Shown one piece after another: positions 29,967 through 39,739 of a stretch of 40,019 nucleotides of DNA. The notes under the pieces were generated by a model. The model made no database searches, was not told where the DNA came from, and saw only the letters and a program-made list of their open reading frames with translations. The position numbers and the translations under genes were made by a program. Where the stretch lies: the NCBI GenBank assembly GCA_030612725.1, contig JAUWNJ010000030.1, forward strand, positions 1 to 40,019, given 5' to 3'. Each line of letters begins with the position of its first letter. The stretch's first letter is position 1. Source of the stretch: Planctomycetales bacterium (GTDB lineage: Bacteria > Planctomycetota > Phycisphaerae > SM23-33).

Positions 29967-32603
29967 ATGGTTAAAAGAACTGATTATCATCGAAAAGGTT
30001 CTGTTATCGTAATGGTGGTGGGTCTGCTGGTGATGCTGGCGATGATTGGCACGACGTTTATCATCGTCGCCAACATGGACCGCAGAGAGTCCCGCAGCAT
30101 AGCCACTGCCGCTCCCATGAAACAGGTGGCAGGCGGAGTGCTTCAGCAGATACGCGCCAAACTCGCCGCAGACCTCCACATCGACATAGCCGGCGTAATC
30201 TACGGCTCTGCCGCCGATTACAAACAACAAGTCGATTACCCACACGAAGATTACGACAGACACCTGGCAAGTTTCGACCCTGCCGCTGGCGGGTTCTGGA
30301 AGCACCTCAGCAATATCTACAATCGTCCTGCCATTGAAGTTGAAGACATACTGGCCTGGGACCCTTTGCTGGTTGATACCGACGGGTATGGTTGGGGCGA
30401 TGCGAAATTGTATCCTTCGGGCGTTACTAACCGTGCGGGGCAAGAGTATTACGTTGCCGTCCGTATCATCGACGCCTCAGGCCTGATGAACATCAACTCC
30501 GCCTATTCGACTTCCGCCGCTGTCTCTGGGGTCGTCATGCCGGTAACCAATATCTCGCTGGAGGATCTGACCAATACAGCCACACGCGACAACGTCCATG
30601 AGGGTAATGATCGCGGAACCCCTGCCCCCGCCACCGCTGACGACATTATTGGTCGCAATGGCGGCGCCGGCAGCGGTGACAACATCGCAACGTACAATGC
30701 TCATTACGTCCAGAGACCACTCAACCCCGGGAGTAATGCCTACCGTCCGTTTGAGATGTCCGATATGCTGGCGCTGACTTGGGGCTGGAATATCCCTGAT
30801 ACCGCCTCCGGTCGGCTTTGGGAGGCATTGAAATTGGACGGTACCGGACAGTTCGACGCTGCCAAACCATATCTTACCGTTCACTCGGCCTCACGCGATT
30901 ACATCCGTCGAGCCGTCGGAATCCAGAATACGACCCACAGGGTCAATCTTAACATCGCCGGTTTCGAGGATTTATTCAATGCCTTCTATAACGCCATTCC
31001 CGAAGGCATCGTCGGATTCACTGACGACGATAACGCCCGACGAGTCGTAGCCGCTCAACTGGCAGTCAACGTCATCGACTACCGTGATGACGACGAGACG
31101 ACGTATGTGCCTACCCCTGCTTTAATGACGTCGGTGAAGCTCAGTGGCGTCAAGCTCTTCGGCATTGAACGTCAACCTTTCATCACCGAATTGTTCTACA
31201 AGGTGTACAAGGTCAGCGAGGCCCCCGACGTCTATAACCGTTATTCTGCTATCGAGTTGTTTAATCCTTATAAGACCGACATAAGTATCGTGGGTTTCAA
31301 ACTTACCGAGGGCGGAACGGAAAAGACTCCCACCGGTGGCTGGCCCGATGTAAACATTTCACCCGGCAGGCGAATTGTAATTGTTTCGGACAACGCGACC
31401 ATACCGGTTCATGCCGACGTCGAAAGGGTTCTTGTTATTCCGGGTTTGGACCTTGATAAGGGCATTATAATATATCGCTCGCGTAAAAGTGATGGAACCG
31501 GCCCCGCTAGCGACAAGGACGTTCCGCTGGGGGACGCCACAGTTAATGTGGCTGACCCAGACCTGGGTTTCTCAAGCATGGTAGTCTTTCAGAGGGATGA
31601 TGTTCCATCCCACGCCAAGTATTCCATTGACGTGACAAATTCGTTTAACGACGTGGATTATACTAATACAGATGGCGGCGGAATGACTGCCGGAAATACA
31701 AACCTCGGCAAAGCCAATGATAATTATACTTGCAAAGCAGTTACCGACGCCAAACCGACGCCCGTCTTCGTCCGCAACGGTAATCTGATTAACCTTGGCG
31801 ACGTCTCTCGAATCTTCTACGTCGGGCCGTCCAGTAGCGGTGTACCGCTGGACAAGGCCCTTGCGTTGTCGCCGACCAATGTTTCCAACGGTCGGCTGAG
31901 CACGTCTGGTGAGATTTTACTCGGCACGGACCCGCAAATTCCACCTGCCTGTATGCTCGGCGATTACATGGATGTGCTCGCGCCGGACCCGAATAACGGA
32001 AGGCCCGGTACGGTCTATGGTAGAATTAATATCAATACCGCGCCCTGGCAGGTGATTCAGCACCTTCCGGGTATCAGCACAATGACGACCGATATTGGCG
32101 GCGGGAAAATGATGCGCGAGCGCATAGCCAAGGACATCGTCGCCTACCGCGATCTGCTCAATAACGCTCTGGGCGGAACGGACTATTCTATTCTCGTGGC
32201 CCCGCGGGAAATCGCTACGGGTCTGGTTAACCTGCGGGAAGATGAAGGTTTTGCCAGTCCGGGTGAGATCGCCGTACCATTGGCGAAGATCATTACTCCC
32301 ATGCCAAGGAACATCTACGGCAACTTTGCTCCCAACTGCTACAAAATAACCGACAGCGGCACCGGCGACGACGGGCTTGATGAAATTACCGACGACCTGA
32401 GCAAGTACGAAATCTATTACTCCTGGCTTAGCAATCAAATTACTGTAAGGTCCGACGTGTACATCGCTTACATCCGCGTCCAGGTCGGTGGCGACCCCGC
32501 CCCAACCGGCCCCGTTCGCAAATACATTGCCGTCATCGACCGAAGCAACTGCACTTCAATCAACGACCTGCCCAACGAGCTGATGTTCGCAGAATTGAAG
32601 TAG
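29967..32603 (+). CDS. GspK-like large minor pseudopilin
   Basis: 878 residues, far longer than GspK of E. coli (~330). A prepilin-type start KGSVIVMVVGLLVMLAMIGTTFIIV (~10-34) lacks Glu at +5, as GspK does. VRIIDASGLMNINSAYS (~155) matches the D-x-x-x-x-NIN block of GspK, and a second YGRININTAPWQVIQHLPGI (~685) followed by helices matches the helix-hairpin-helix-like part, so the two halves of the GspK alpha-domain are separated by some 500 inserted residues. The insertion includes a lamin-tail-like segment (YSAIELFNPYKTDISIVGFKL) with a following beta-rich region. It would sit at the fibre tip. GGAAGAGAGG lies 6 bases before ATG 29967. Confidence 0.82.
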   Translation: MVKRTDYHRKGSVIVMVVGLLVMLAMIGTTFIIVANMDRRESRSIATAAPMKQVAGGVLQQIRAKLAADLHIDIAGVIYGSAADYKQQVDYPHEDYDRHLASFDPAAGGFWKHLSNIYNRPAIEVEDILAWDPLLVDTDGYGWGDAKLYPSGVTNRAGQEYYVAVRIIDASGLMNINSAYSTSAAVSGVVMPVTNISLEDLTNTATRDNVHEGNDRGTPAPATADDIIGRNGGAGSGDNIATYNAHYVQRPLNPGSNAYRPFEMSDMLALTWGWNIPDTASGRLWEALKLDGTGQFDAAKPYLTVHSASRDYIRRAVGIQNTTHRVNLNIAGFEDLFNAFYNAIPEGIVGFTDDDNARRVVAAQLAVNVIDYRDDDETTYVPTPALMTSVKLSGVKLFGIERQPFITELFYKVYKVSEAPDVYNRYSAIELFNPYKTDISIVGFKLTEGGTEKTPTGGWPDVNISPGRRIVIVSDNATIPVHADVERVLVIPGLDLDKGIIIYRSRKSDGTGPASDKDVPLGDATVNVADPDLGFSSMVVFQRDDVPSHAKYSIDVTNSFNDVDYTNTDGGGMTAGNTNLGKANDNYTCKAVTDAKPTPVFVRNGNLINLGDVSRIFYVGPSSSGVPLDKALALSPTNVSNGRLSTSGEILLGTDPQIPPACMLGDYMDVLAPDPNNGRPGTVYGRININTAPWQVIQHLPGISTMTTDIGGGKMMRERIAKDIVAYRDLLNNALGGTDYSILVAPREIATGLVNLREDEGFASPGEIAVPLAKIITPMPRNIYGNFAPNCYKITDSGTGDDGLDEITDDLSKYEIYYSWLSNQITVRSDVYIAYIRVQVGGDPAPTGPVRKYIAVIDRSNCTSINDLPNELMFAELK

Positions 32604-32607
32604 TTAC

Positions 32608-32640
32608 CAATTGCCAATTGGCAATTGATTGACCAATCAA
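32608..32640. terminator. Palindromic spacer between convergent GspK-like gene and ispG
   Basis: A perfect 20-base palindrome with CAATTGCC / GGCAATTG arms (32608-32627) followed by TTGATTG-AC-CAATCAA (32625-32640), whose right end contains the ispG stop. No T-run, so it may be a weak bidirectional terminator or simply a member of the CAATTTCCAATT repeat family seen near 10431. Confidence 0.5.
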
Positions 32641-33734
32641 TCTCTTCCTTCCAGGAGAGAGCGCACTTCCGTCACGAGTGATTCGACGATTTCCTCTTCG
32701 GCCACGGTTCGGACGTATTCCCCTTGTCGGTAGATAGCGGCTTTTCCTTTTCCGCAGCAGACGGCTGCGTCTGCGCCGGCGGCTTCGCCGGGTCCGTTGA
32801 CGATGCACCCCATTACCGCGACGATTACATGGGGCTTTACGTCAGCCAATGCGACGCTGACCTCTTGGGCCAGCGTGGCTACGTCGGCTTGAGTCCGGCC
32901 ACAGGTCGGGCAGGCGATTATCTCGGCGCCTTCGCGCGGGCGCAGGCGAAGCGATGCGAGAAGTTCCTTCGCGGCGGATACTTCAGCCACCGGGTCGCCG
33001 GCAAAACTGATGCGAACCGTGTCGCCGATTCCTTCAGCCAGCAGCGTCCCTAACGCAGCCACAGATCTCACCAGGCCGGTCGCAGCGGTTCCGGCATGGG
33101 TCAGCCCCAGATGCAACGGATAGTCGAATCGCTCGCTCAAGGCGCGATTGACCGCAATGGTTGTCATCGCGTCGTGGCTCTTGGCCGAGAGGACAAGGTC
33201 GTGAAAATTGGCTTCGATGAAGACTTCGAGGTAATCGGCGATGGTTTCGACCATTAGTTCATTGAGCGGTTTTTTGAGTTGCCGGGCCTGGTGATCGCCG
33301 TCCGTTCGGTCCATGACGGACCCTTCGTTGACGCCGACGCGGATGGGTATTCCGGCATCCCCGGCTGCGTCTATAACTTCCCGCACAGCCTGCTTCTCGG
33401 AGATATTACCCGGATTGAGGCGGATTTTATGCACACCGGCTTCGATGGATTCGAGAGCGCGCCGGAAGCGGAAATGCACGTCGGCGACTATCGGAACGGG
33501 AGCGGATGCGACGATTTCACCCAGGGCGGCGGTGTCTTCGGGAGTCGCAGCGGCGACGCGGACGATGTCGCAGCCGGCGTCGGCCAAAGCCTCTATCTGC
33601 GTCAGCGTCGCGCGAACGTCGGACGTTGGAGTGGTGGTCATCGACTGTATGCTCACCGGCGCGCCGTCGCCGATGCGAACGCCGCCGACGCTTACGCCGC
33701 GAGTTTTTTTGCGTTGGATTTCAGGAAGTTTCAT
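32637..33734 (-). CDS. ispG: 4-hydroxy-3-methylbut-2-enyl diphosphate synthase (IspG/GcpE)
   Basis: Iron-sulfur enzyme of the MEP isoprenoid pathway converting MEcPP to HMBPP. 365 residues, the two-domain bacterial form without the inserted A* domain. Seen: VRIGDGAPVSIQSMTTTPTSDV (~20-40), GCDIVRVAA, VADVHF, KIRLNPGNI, VGVNEGSV, LGLTHAG, and the cluster ligands CPTCGRTQ (~284) and GCIVNGPGEA (~318; Cys and Glu). Its ATG overlaps the stop of the HEAT-repeat gene (ATGA), so its expression should be coupled to that gene. Confidence 0.96.
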   Translation of the reverse strand: MKLPEIQRKKTRGVSVGGVRIGDGAPVSIQSMTTTPTSDVRATLTQIEALADAGCDIVRVAAATPEDTAALGEIVASAPVPIVADVHFRFRRALESIEAGVHKIRLNPGNISEKQAVREVIDAAGDAGIPIRVGVNEGSVMDRTDGDHQARQLKKPLNELMVETIADYLEVFIEANFHDLVLSAKSHDAMTTIAVNRALSERFDYPLHLGLTHAGTAATGLVRSVAALGTLLAEGIGDTVRISFAGDPVAEVSAAKELLASLRLRPREGAEIIACPTCGRTQADVATLAQEVSVALADVKPHVIVAVMGCIVNGPGEAAGADAAVCCGKGKAAIYRQGEYVRTVAEEEIVESLVTEVRSLLEGRD

Positions 33735-35638
33735 GGTTGTATTTTACCAAGGATTTTCTTTCGGTGGATAAGATAGTAATCCCGCTGGATGCGGCATTGC
33801 CAATGTCTTGTTTCCGGTGTCGCGTCCGGGTCGAAGGCGGGCATCTCCGGCACGACGGATGAATACACCCGCGACATAAGCCGTCCCGCCAGGTACGAAT
33901 CGATTCGGGCGGGATTGAACTTCGCGCCGGCGAAGACGCGGTCGAACCCTGTCGATGCGCCGGCAAGGGCCAGCGCCGTCAGAACTCTCCGCTGCCCGAA
34001 TGCCCCAGCCTCGGTCAGCGATGCGACTTTGTCGATATATTCTCGCCGATTCAGTATCAGCATTGCGCAGTGATACGAACCGGCTGTGAACTGGTCGTTC
34101 AGCCCGACGAGTCTGGATTCGATTATTTCGGCAAGGCGGTCGGCTTTGTCTGTTCCGCGTTCCAGAAGCGCCAGCAGTATCGTCGCGTTTGCTCGGACGG
34201 TTTTGTCGTAGATACCGGGTCCGAAGAATACGCCTCCGATTCGCCGGGCATCGTCCGTTTGGCTTTGGGCGAGGTTCCATGCCACGTAATCGCCGGCAAG
34301 GTAGGTTTCGGACTCACAGGCAGCCAGTAGTGCTTCGTCCGCCCGCCGCCCGGAGAGTTTGAATAATGCCGTTGCCGCAGCCGCCGACGGAACCGGCGTA
34401 TCCGAGCGTTCCGCCTCCCGCCCCAGGACGGTAATCGTTCTCGACATTAGTTCAGGGTCTTTGGCGATGATTTCACGTCGATTTGCGATGGCTTCGGATG
34501 CGAGGATCATTGCGACGGAGGTTCGCCGGTGCCAGAGTTTTTCCATCACCTCGACGAAGATGTTCGGAGGCATATCGAGTCTGGATGCGGCGTTAATAGC
34601 CGCAGCGAGCGCGATCGTATCGCCGCCGGTCAGTTTTTCTCTTCGGGAAATGAGTTTATTGATGGTCGCCTGTATGAACGGTTCAGCCTCGTGGATTTTC
34701 AGTCTCCCCGCCGCTATCAAGGCCGAAGTGGGGGGCGATTGCCCGCGCCGCTGTGAATCCTTGAGCACTTCAATAACCGCCGGCCCGACAGCGTCTTTAT
34801 CCAGCAGCGACGCGACGTGCAGCAGTTTATCCAGCAGGCTTGCCTGCCCGGCAGGTGGGGCGATCTTTCCGGTTTTGTGGGCTAACAGTATGGCCTGGGC
34901 GATTTGCGGGGCGAATCTTTTCGGCTTCAGATTCGCCAGTGCGTAAGCGGCGGCGGCCTGTTCATTGTCCGTTTGAGGTTTTTCGAGGATTTTGGCGATG
35001 GCGTCCGTGCAGGTTTTTCGCCCGGCAAGCCCTGCATCCAATGCCGCCGATGCGCGAACCTGCGGTTTGGCGTCGCCGAGCAGTTCGCCCAGCGTCTCGT
35101 CGTCGCCAAGCCGGCACGCCAGCAGGGCGGCGGCGGAGCGGATTTCGTCGGCTTTGTCATCGGCGGCGAGCCGAAGCGCCTTGCGGACGTGGACATTGTC
35201 GCGTCCGTTCAGGATGAGTTTGTGCAGAAAGACGCCCCTGACTTCGACGGACCGGTCATTATCGCCGCTGATGCAGGAGATGAATTTGACCAGGTAGAAT
35301 CTGTCGAGTTGTTCGCCTTTTCGGGCGGGCGTGCGGAATTTTCCAAGCCGGTTCAGGACATTTACCATCGCGGAAAACTGAACGTCCCCAGCCGAGTCGA
35401 GTCTGGTTTCTATCCGCTCGATGAGTTGAGGCCGATCTTCCGCGACGGAGACCGCCAGGAGAATTCCCCGCTCGCGTCGGAGCGGGTCTTCGTCGCCGAG
35501 CATGTCGATAATCTGCAAATCCCGCACAATCGGTATTGCCACCCAGGCTGCCGCTACACCCAGAATCGCCGCAGTCAGACCGGTCATAATCCGTCGCTGC
35601 CAGCGGTGCTGCCTGAAATAACTCAATATCACGCCCAT
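33731..35638 (-). CDS. Membrane-anchored HEAT/armadillo-repeat protein
   Basis: 635 residues. One N-terminal membrane helix (IMTGLTAAILGVAAAWVAIPIV, ~17-38), the rest alpha-helical repeats with HEAT-like pairs such as EIRSAAALLACRLGDDETLGELLGD and VRASAALDAGLAGR (~165-205), continuing to near 590. Probably a periplasmic protein-binding scaffold; no enzyme motif. The partner is unknown. Upstream of ATG 35638 there is no Shine-Dalgarno, but a TTGCCG-18-TACACT pair ends 8 bases before it, a possible leaderless promoter. Coupled to ispG by a 4-base overlap. The Ala/Arg content is high but codon use is like the neighbours. Confidence 0.75.
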   Translation of the reverse strand: MGVILSYFRQHRWQRRIMTGLTAAILGVAAAWVAIPIVRDLQIIDMLGDEDPLRRERGILLAVSVAEDRPQLIERIETRLDSAGDVQFSAMVNVLNRLGKFRTPARKGEQLDRFYLVKFISCISGDNDRSVEVRGVFLHKLILNGRDNVHVRKALRLAADDKADEIRSAAALLACRLGDDETLGELLGDAKPQVRASAALDAGLAGRKTCTDAIAKILEKPQTDNEQAAAAYALANLKPKRFAPQIAQAILLAHKTGKIAPPAGQASLLDKLLHVASLLDKDAVGPAVIEVLKDSQRRGQSPPTSALIAAGRLKIHEAEPFIQATINKLISRREKLTGGDTIALAAAINAASRLDMPPNIFVEVMEKLWHRRTSVAMILASEAIANRREIIAKDPELMSRTITVLGREAERSDTPVPSAAAATALFKLSGRRADEALLAACESETYLAGDYVAWNLAQSQTDDARRIGGVFFGPGIYDKTVRANATILLALLERGTDKADRLAEIIESRLVGLNDQFTAGSYHCAMLILNRREYIDKVASLTEAGAFGQRRVLTALALAGASTGFDRVFAGAKFNPARIDSYLAGRLMSRVYSSVVPEMPAFDPDATPETRHWQCRIQRDYYLIHRKKILGKIQP

Positions 35639-35715
35639 ATTTTATGAGTGTATGTCCGCCCGCCCGCATCCGGCAAGGGTAATCATAGCCGGAGGCTGTG
35701 GCCATGCAGGTGCTG

Positions 35716-37656
35716 TCAATCGTCAAAGCGAATTCCCATAAGTTCCGACCATCGTATCAGGTTCACCATCCTCCAGATATGCCGGTCGAACCGTCTGCGC
35801 CCTTCGGCTACCGCCTGCCATTCCTTTTGGGCTTCCTGAAAGTTCAGTGGACTCACCGCCGATGCCGCGTCGCTCCGAAAGATACTGTCGGCCCATGGTT
35901 TCAGGGCGGTCAACCAGTTCTTTTCGGGCGTCTCGAAACCTATTTTATCCTTACGCTCCAGAATTTCTTCCGGGACGATTCCGTGCATTGCTCGCCGGAA
36001 AAGCAACTTCCCCGTCCCGTCCGGACCGATGTGATATTCCTCGGGCAGGGACAGGCAAAACTCCGCCAGTTCCGGCGTCAGAAACGGGACACGACTCTCG
36101 ACGGAAAAGGCCATGGAATTCCGGTCTTCATATCGAAGGAGTTTCGGGACGCTGGTCCGGGTCAGCGTCTCAAACATCTGCTCCCTGAGCGCATCGCGCC
36201 GGCGGCATTGGCGGGGAAACTCGGGTAAAACCGACCGCCGGCGGAACCATTCGCCGTCAAGCCATTGCGGCACGAGGTTTTGACCGATTAACCTTAAGGC
36301 GGGGGCTTTCAATTTGTCGGGTAGCATGAATGCGCCCGTATAGCACAGTATCCATAATCCCCCAGCCGGTCCCGGCAACCTCATCGCCCGTGCGAGCAGA
36401 CGTGCTGCGGAAATTAATCGCCCCTGCCTCAAGAGAGAAGTTACGCGAGCGCCCACGAAATACCTGTATCCGCCCAGGATTTCGTCGGCTCCCTGCCCGT
36501 CCAGCATGACCTTTATCCCGGCATCGTGCGCAAGACGAAATACACGATACTGCGCATACATGCTCGTTGTGCTTACAGGCTCACTTTGTGCGCCGATCAT
36601 GTCGTCAAGGTCTCCGACCAGTTCTTCCGGACTGATCCTGACTTTATGCGAATGAGCGCCCGCCTGATCGGCGATAAGATCGACCCATTTTTCCTCGTTA
36701 ATCGCATTGTCCGAAGCAATGTAACTGAAGGTGCTGATTTGCAGGTCGGCTCCCTGGATGTGTCGCATGGCCATGACAATGGATGAAGAGTCGATCCCGC
36801 CGGACAATGCCGCGCCGACGGAAACATCGCTGCGAAGATGAATTTGAACGTTCCGGAGAAAAAGTTCTCGCAACCTTTCAGCCGCTGCATCAAACGACAG
36901 GTCCGCCCGCCGGGACGTGTCCATTCGCCAATAGCAAACCTGCTCCGGCTCGGAATGCGAATCGACGGGAATCTCAATGTAATGCGCCGAACGGAGTTGG
37001 TGAATGTCGGTCAGGAGGGTCTGGTCGCCGTAATCGGTCATGCCGAAACGAAGATACTCGTACAGACGAGAGGGATTCGCCCGACGAGCGACGTCTCGAA
37101 TCTCCAAAAGGGATTTCAACTCGCTGGAAAAAGCGAAAAATCGCTCGCAACTGACATAGTACAGGGGTTTTATCCCGAAAAAGTCGCGCACCAGCAACAA
37201 CTTGCGATCTTTGGTATCCAGAATGACGGCAGCGAACATTCCAACCAGGCGCCCGATTGCCTTATGCCCCCAATGCGCCCACGCCGACAACAGCACCTCG
37301 GTATCACTTCGACTCCGAAAGCGGACGCCCTTTGCTTCGAGTTCTTCCCGCAGTTCGAGGTAGTTGTAGATTTCTCCGTTGAAGACGATGTGATATCGTC
37401 CGTCGGGCGTGCTCATAGGCTGAGCGCCCGCCCGGGTAACGTCGAGAATGGACAATCGCCGGTGCGCAAACCCGACTGAACAGCCCCCCGGCAACTCGTC
37501 GATGTTTCGAGAAACCTTCACCGGTTTATTCGGCGACCACGAAAGAAAACCAAGGTTGTCAGGCCCCCGATGCGCCAGGCAATCGCTCATTCGCGCAAGC
37601 GTCTTCGAGTTCACGCAGGTTCCGTCGAAACGTATAATTCCGGCAATTCCGCACAT
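35716..37656 (-). CDS. Asparagine synthase-type glutamine amidotransferase (copy 1)
   Basis: 646 residues from MCGIAGII, so the catalytic Cys2 of the class II glutaminase domain is exposed after Met removal. The glutaminase half has AHRGPDN, FAHRRLSILD, FNGEIYNY and SDTEVLL; the synthetase half has the ATP loop LSGGIDSSSIV (~285) and later LDGQGADEILGGY and YEDRNSMAFSVESRVPFL. Family members make asparagine or amidate sugars and peptides; in polysaccharide clusters they are thought to amidate a sugar acid. A longer frame starting at 37785 overlaps copy 2 and would block Cys2, so it is rejected. Thirty-four bases after copy 2, no Shine-Dalgarno. Confidence 0.9.
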   Translation of the reverse strand: MCGIAGIIRFDGTCVNSKTLARMSDCLAHRGPDNLGFLSWSPNKPVKVSRNIDELPGGCSVGFAHRRLSILDVTRAGAQPMSTPDGRYHIVFNGEIYNYLELREELEAKGVRFRSRSDTEVLLSAWAHWGHKAIGRLVGMFAAVILDTKDRKLLLVRDFFGIKPLYYVSCERFFAFSSELKSLLEIRDVARRANPSRLYEYLRFGMTDYGDQTLLTDIHQLRSAHYIEIPVDSHSEPEQVCYWRMDTSRRADLSFDAAAERLRELFLRNVQIHLRSDVSVGAALSGGIDSSSIVMAMRHIQGADLQISTFSYIASDNAINEEKWVDLIADQAGAHSHKVRISPEELVGDLDDMIGAQSEPVSTTSMYAQYRVFRLAHDAGIKVMLDGQGADEILGGYRYFVGARVTSLLRQGRLISAARLLARAMRLPGPAGGLWILCYTGAFMLPDKLKAPALRLIGQNLVPQWLDGEWFRRRSVLPEFPRQCRRRDALREQMFETLTRTSVPKLLRYEDRNSMAFSVESRVPFLTPELAEFCLSLPEEYHIGPDGTGKLLFRRAMHGIVPEEILERKDKIGFETPEKNWLTALKPWADSIFRSDAASAVSPLNFQEAQKEWQAVAEGRRRFDRHIWRMVNLIRWSELMGIRFDD

Positions 37657-37690
37657 GATAATCTGGTTTTTCGCCGCCCGTTTTGCGAAT

Positions 37691-39592
37691 TCAGTTTCCC
37701 GGGGTCTTGTCGATAAACTGCCTGAACCACAATTCCAGAGACAATGCTCCCCACAATGATCGTCCGAAGGGTTGCTCCGAGTCAATTGCCGACGACAACG
37801 CCCGCGTATCGAAAAGCCCCCTTTCCCTGCAACGTTTGCTCAATACGATGTCCGTAACGAAATCACGCAGGTCTTTCTTCAACCACTGCGCCAATGGGAC
37901 GGGAAAGCCCATTTTGTCTTTCCGGTTCAATACGTCCTGCGGGACGAGGTTTCCCACCGCCTTGCGGAACATGTATTTCAATTGACCGTTTTTAAACTTG
38001 GTAACGGGGGATATTGAGGCCATTAGTTCGACGAGACGGTGGTCGAGCAGCGGCACCCGCGACTCCAGCCCCCACGCCATGCTCGTACGATCCTCGACGT
38101 GGAGCAACGATTGAAGATGTCCCTTCAGGTCGAAGCAGAAAATGCGGTTAATTTTCGCAGCCGCCCCGTGACTGTCGAAGATCGCCTTGAATTGCTCGAA
38201 GGTCCGCTCCGGATCGGAAGGGAAGTCGTCGCTGAGAAATTTCTGGTTATCGCAGAAACGGTCAACCAGTCGGAAATATCGTCTTGCCGGGTCCTCGAAA
38301 AGTCCTTCCCGCCAGAAATTTTTCAGCATAGGCACGTAGTTTTCCAGGCTGGGAAGGCTGGGAACAATGGTTTCCAGCGTGGCGACGTACTTCGCCCGGT
38401 GGGCTGTATTCTCGATAGCGCCCCTGATGCACTCTTCGAGATATGCAACGAGGTATCGTGCATATCCGATGAACAGTTCGTCTCCGCCCTGCCCGCCGAG
38501 GACGACCTTTACATGCTCGCTAGCCAGTTTAGAAACCCAGTATTGAGGGAAGACGCCCGGGCCTGCAGCCGGTTCGTCCATGAAGTAGGTGATTTTTTCG
38601 ATTGACTGGGCGAAATCGTCGCAGTTGAGATAGGTTTCCAGATATTCCGTATTGTTGGATTGCGAAACCATCTTTGCGTAGCGTGTTTCGTCGAATTCGT
38701 TACCTTCGTGAAACGCGCCTGTAAAAGTTTTCAACGGGATATCATCGCCCAGCAGCAATCTTGCCAGGCAAACCACCGCCGACGAATCCAATCCGCCCGA
38801 AAGGTGCGTTCCGAGCGGTACATCCGCCCGAAGCCGAAGGCGGACGGAATCCTCCAGAATCCGGCTCAACTTGTCCACGAAGTAGGATTCATCATGCTCG
38901 GCGTCGATTTCGAAATTAATGTCCCAATACTTGGTGATTTCCGGTGATTTTCCCGCCTTGAGGATCATGTTGTGTCCGGGCTGTAACTTTCGGACACCCT
39001 CAAACAACGTATGGTCGTCGAGGCAGAACTGGTAGGTAAGATACTGTCTCAGCCCGTCTTCGCCGGCACGAGGCTCAACCGCGTCGGTTGACAGAATGGC
39101 CTTGATTTCCGAGGCAAACGTCAGCGATTCTCCGTTCCATGCGTAATAGAACGGTTTGATGCCCACTCGGTCCCTGCTGCAGAAGAGCGTCCGGTTCCCT
39201 GCGTCCCACAGGGCGAAAGCCCACATGCCGTTGAAACGTTTCACACATTCGGTTCCCCATTGCTCGTAGGCGTGAACGATCACTTCGGTGTCCGAGTGCG
39301 TTCGGAACCGATGCCCGCTCTGACGAAGTTGCCTGGCGATGTCCTGGTAGTTGTAGATACAGCCATTGAATGTTACCCATATCGTTTCGTCTTCGTTGGC
39401 TAGCGGTTGATGACCTAATTCCGGGTCGATAATGGACAGGCGTTTGTGTCCTAACCCGCACTCACCGCCCGGAGATATCCAGACACCTTCGTCGTCGGGT
39501 CCGCGATGCGCCAGGGTGTGTAGCATCTCCGCAAGCGTCTCGTCCATCGCTCCTGAAAAATTTTTACCGTAAATACCGGCTATTCCACACAT
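37691..39592 (-). CDS. asnB: Asparagine synthase-type glutamine amidotransferase (copy 2)
   Basis: 633 residues. MCGIAGIYG with Cys2, AHRGPDDEG, LGHKRLSIID, FNGCIYNYQ and SDTEVIVH form the glutaminase domain; LSGGLDSSAVV (~262), LGGQGGDELFIGY and EDRTSMAWGLESRVPLLDH the synthetase domain. The protein is clearly homologous to copy 1 but diverged, so the pair is not a recent duplication. This copy has the layout of AsnB proteins found in exopolysaccharide loci. GAGAGG lies 7 bases before the ATG. It follows a glycosyltransferase gene at the window edge with a 147-base gap. Confidence 0.92.
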   Translation of the reverse strand: MCGIAGIYGKNFSGAMDETLAEMLHTLAHRGPDDEGVWISPGGECGLGHKRLSIIDPELGHQPLANEDETIWVTFNGCIYNYQDIARQLRQSGHRFRTHSDTEVIVHAYEQWGTECVKRFNGMWAFALWDAGNRTLFCSRDRVGIKPFYYAWNGESLTFASEIKAILSTDAVEPRAGEDGLRQYLTYQFCLDDHTLFEGVRKLQPGHNMILKAGKSPEITKYWDINFEIDAEHDESYFVDKLSRILEDSVRLRLRADVPLGTHLSGGLDSSAVVCLARLLLGDDIPLKTFTGAFHEGNEFDETRYAKMVSQSNNTEYLETYLNCDDFAQSIEKITYFMDEPAAGPGVFPQYWVSKLASEHVKVVLGGQGGDELFIGYARYLVAYLEECIRGAIENTAHRAKYVATLETIVPSLPSLENYVPMLKNFWREGLFEDPARRYFRLVDRFCDNQKFLSDDFPSDPERTFEQFKAIFDSHGAAAKINRIFCFDLKGHLQSLLHVEDRTSMAWGLESRVPLLDHRLVELMASISPVTKFKNGQLKYMFRKAVGNLVPQDVLNRKDKMGFPVPLAQWLKKDLRDFVTDIVLSKRCRERGLFDTRALSSAIDSEQPFGRSLWGALSLELWFRQFIDKTPGN

Positions 39593-39739
39593 CAGATTGC
39601 CTCTCGATTAATTGAGATGAAGGAACAAGTTTTACTTCGCGTCTTCCAGAGGTTTCGTGCATTGAAAGCCCTTGTCCCGATAGTCTAAATCATCGCCGGT
39701 GGCACGGTAAAGATAATATCGTGATGCCGGTCTTTACCG

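Noticed and set aside
37657-37785. Longer start for amidotransferase copy 1
   Set aside because: It would overlap copy 2 and bury the nucleophilic Cys, which must be the second residue in class II glutaminases.
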